Shown one piece after another: positions 63,940-64,000 of a DNA stretch of 64,000 nt. This stretch comes from Rhizobium acidisoli. GTDB taxonomy: Bacteria > Pseudomonadota > Alphaproteobacteria > Rhizobiales > Rhizobiaceae. Every line of letters starts with the position of its first letter. Positions within the stretch are counted from its first letter, which is position 1. The notes under the pieces were generated by a model. The model was not told the DNA's origin and ran no database searches. It was given only the letters and a program-made list of their open reading frames with translations. The translations under genes and the position numbers were made by a program. The stretch lies in contig NZ_CP034998.1 of the NCBI RefSeq assembly GCF_002531755.2, forward strand, positions 1,488,001 through 1,552,000. The letters run 5' to 3'.

Positions 63940-64000
63940 ATGGGAACCAGGATCGCCAAAGCCGCCTTTCTCGTGACTGCGATGATGTTTTTCGCAGTCC
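63940..64000 (+). CDS. Start of a truncated exported protein (partial)
   Basis: A frame that runs off the window edge. Its product begins MGTRIAKAAFLVTAMMFFAV, which reads as a signal peptide. No ribosome site is obvious for this ATG; a TTG at 63931 is the alternative. Another ATG at 63912 in a different phase has a GGAGGGGAG stretch upstream but gives a charged, unlikely product. I prefer the signal-peptide frame. Confidence 0.45.
   Translation, partial: MGTRIAKAAFLVTAMMFFAV

Overview
The window reads as a piece of alphaproteobacterial chromosome from the order Hyphomicrobiales, most likely a Rhizobium of the leguminosarum/etli group. The evidence is high GC with strong third-position GC bias, an ExoR homologue, PopZ directly before valS, the order argS-SPOR-nagZ-scpA-scpB-tatABC-serS-surE-pcm-nlpD, DUF1127 genes beside CCUCCUCCC-loop RNAs, and rhizobial intergenic palindromes. 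The species is an inference. I see no insertion sequence, prophage, CRISPR array or plasmid replication gene.

Layout. 0.1-3.0 kb: a TRAP transporter with a fused DctQ-DctM permease and a Tat-exported binding protein. 3.3-9.1 kb: peroxiredoxin, lytic transglycosylase, NAD-dependent epimerase, glycerate kinase/hydroxypyruvate reductase, a small DUF6074-like protein and a PHB-depolymerase-type esterase. 9.2-13.5 kb: two convergent low-affinity-iron-permease-like paralogues, large catalase KatE, a membrane protein and a 25-codon hydrophobic peptide. KatE and the peptide have candidate general-stress (EcfG/RpoE2) promoters. 13.7-17.3 kb: many small, mostly exported or membrane proteins plus tRNA-Asn and tRNA-Cys. 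17.4-28.2 kb: an isoaspartyl-methyltransferase-like protein, popZ, valS, a FadL-like porin, exoR, xthA, erpA and dgt.

28.3-48.4 kb is one dense housekeeping block: argS, a giant SPOR protein, nagZ, scpAB, tatABC, serS, surE-pcm-nlpD, a DUF815 ATPase on the other strand, yajC, secD, secF, an Mth938-family protein and a squalene-synthase-family protein. The last two are families of mitochondrial complex I assembly factors. secD and secF look like one secDF gene split by a single missing C. 48.5-53.5 kb: trmFO, two DUF1127 genes, two RNAs whose hairpin loops carry CUCCUCC motifs, a DUF2157/GDYXXLXY pair and tRNA-Leu. 53.6-64 kb: trigger factor, an NTF2-like protein, a B12-binding radical SAM protein, an endonuclease/exonuclease/phosphatase-family protein, soluble transhydrogenase, radC followed by a degenerate copy of its own 3' end, map, a zeta-toxin-like kinase with a 58-residue basic partner, a TetR regulator and a truncated exported protein at the edge.

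Together the genes serve envelope building and protein export (Tat, Sec, SPOR, NlpD, NagZ), chromosome segregation and polarity (ScpAB, PopZ), translation (four synthetases/tRNA modifiers, three tRNAs), oxidative and general stress (KatE, Prx, EcfG-type sites, DUF1127/RNA loci) and control of exopolysaccharide and symbiosis functions (ExoR). The most unusual signals are the RNA locus at 51.1-51.2 kb, the secD/secF junction, the radC tail remnant and the zeta-like two-gene module.
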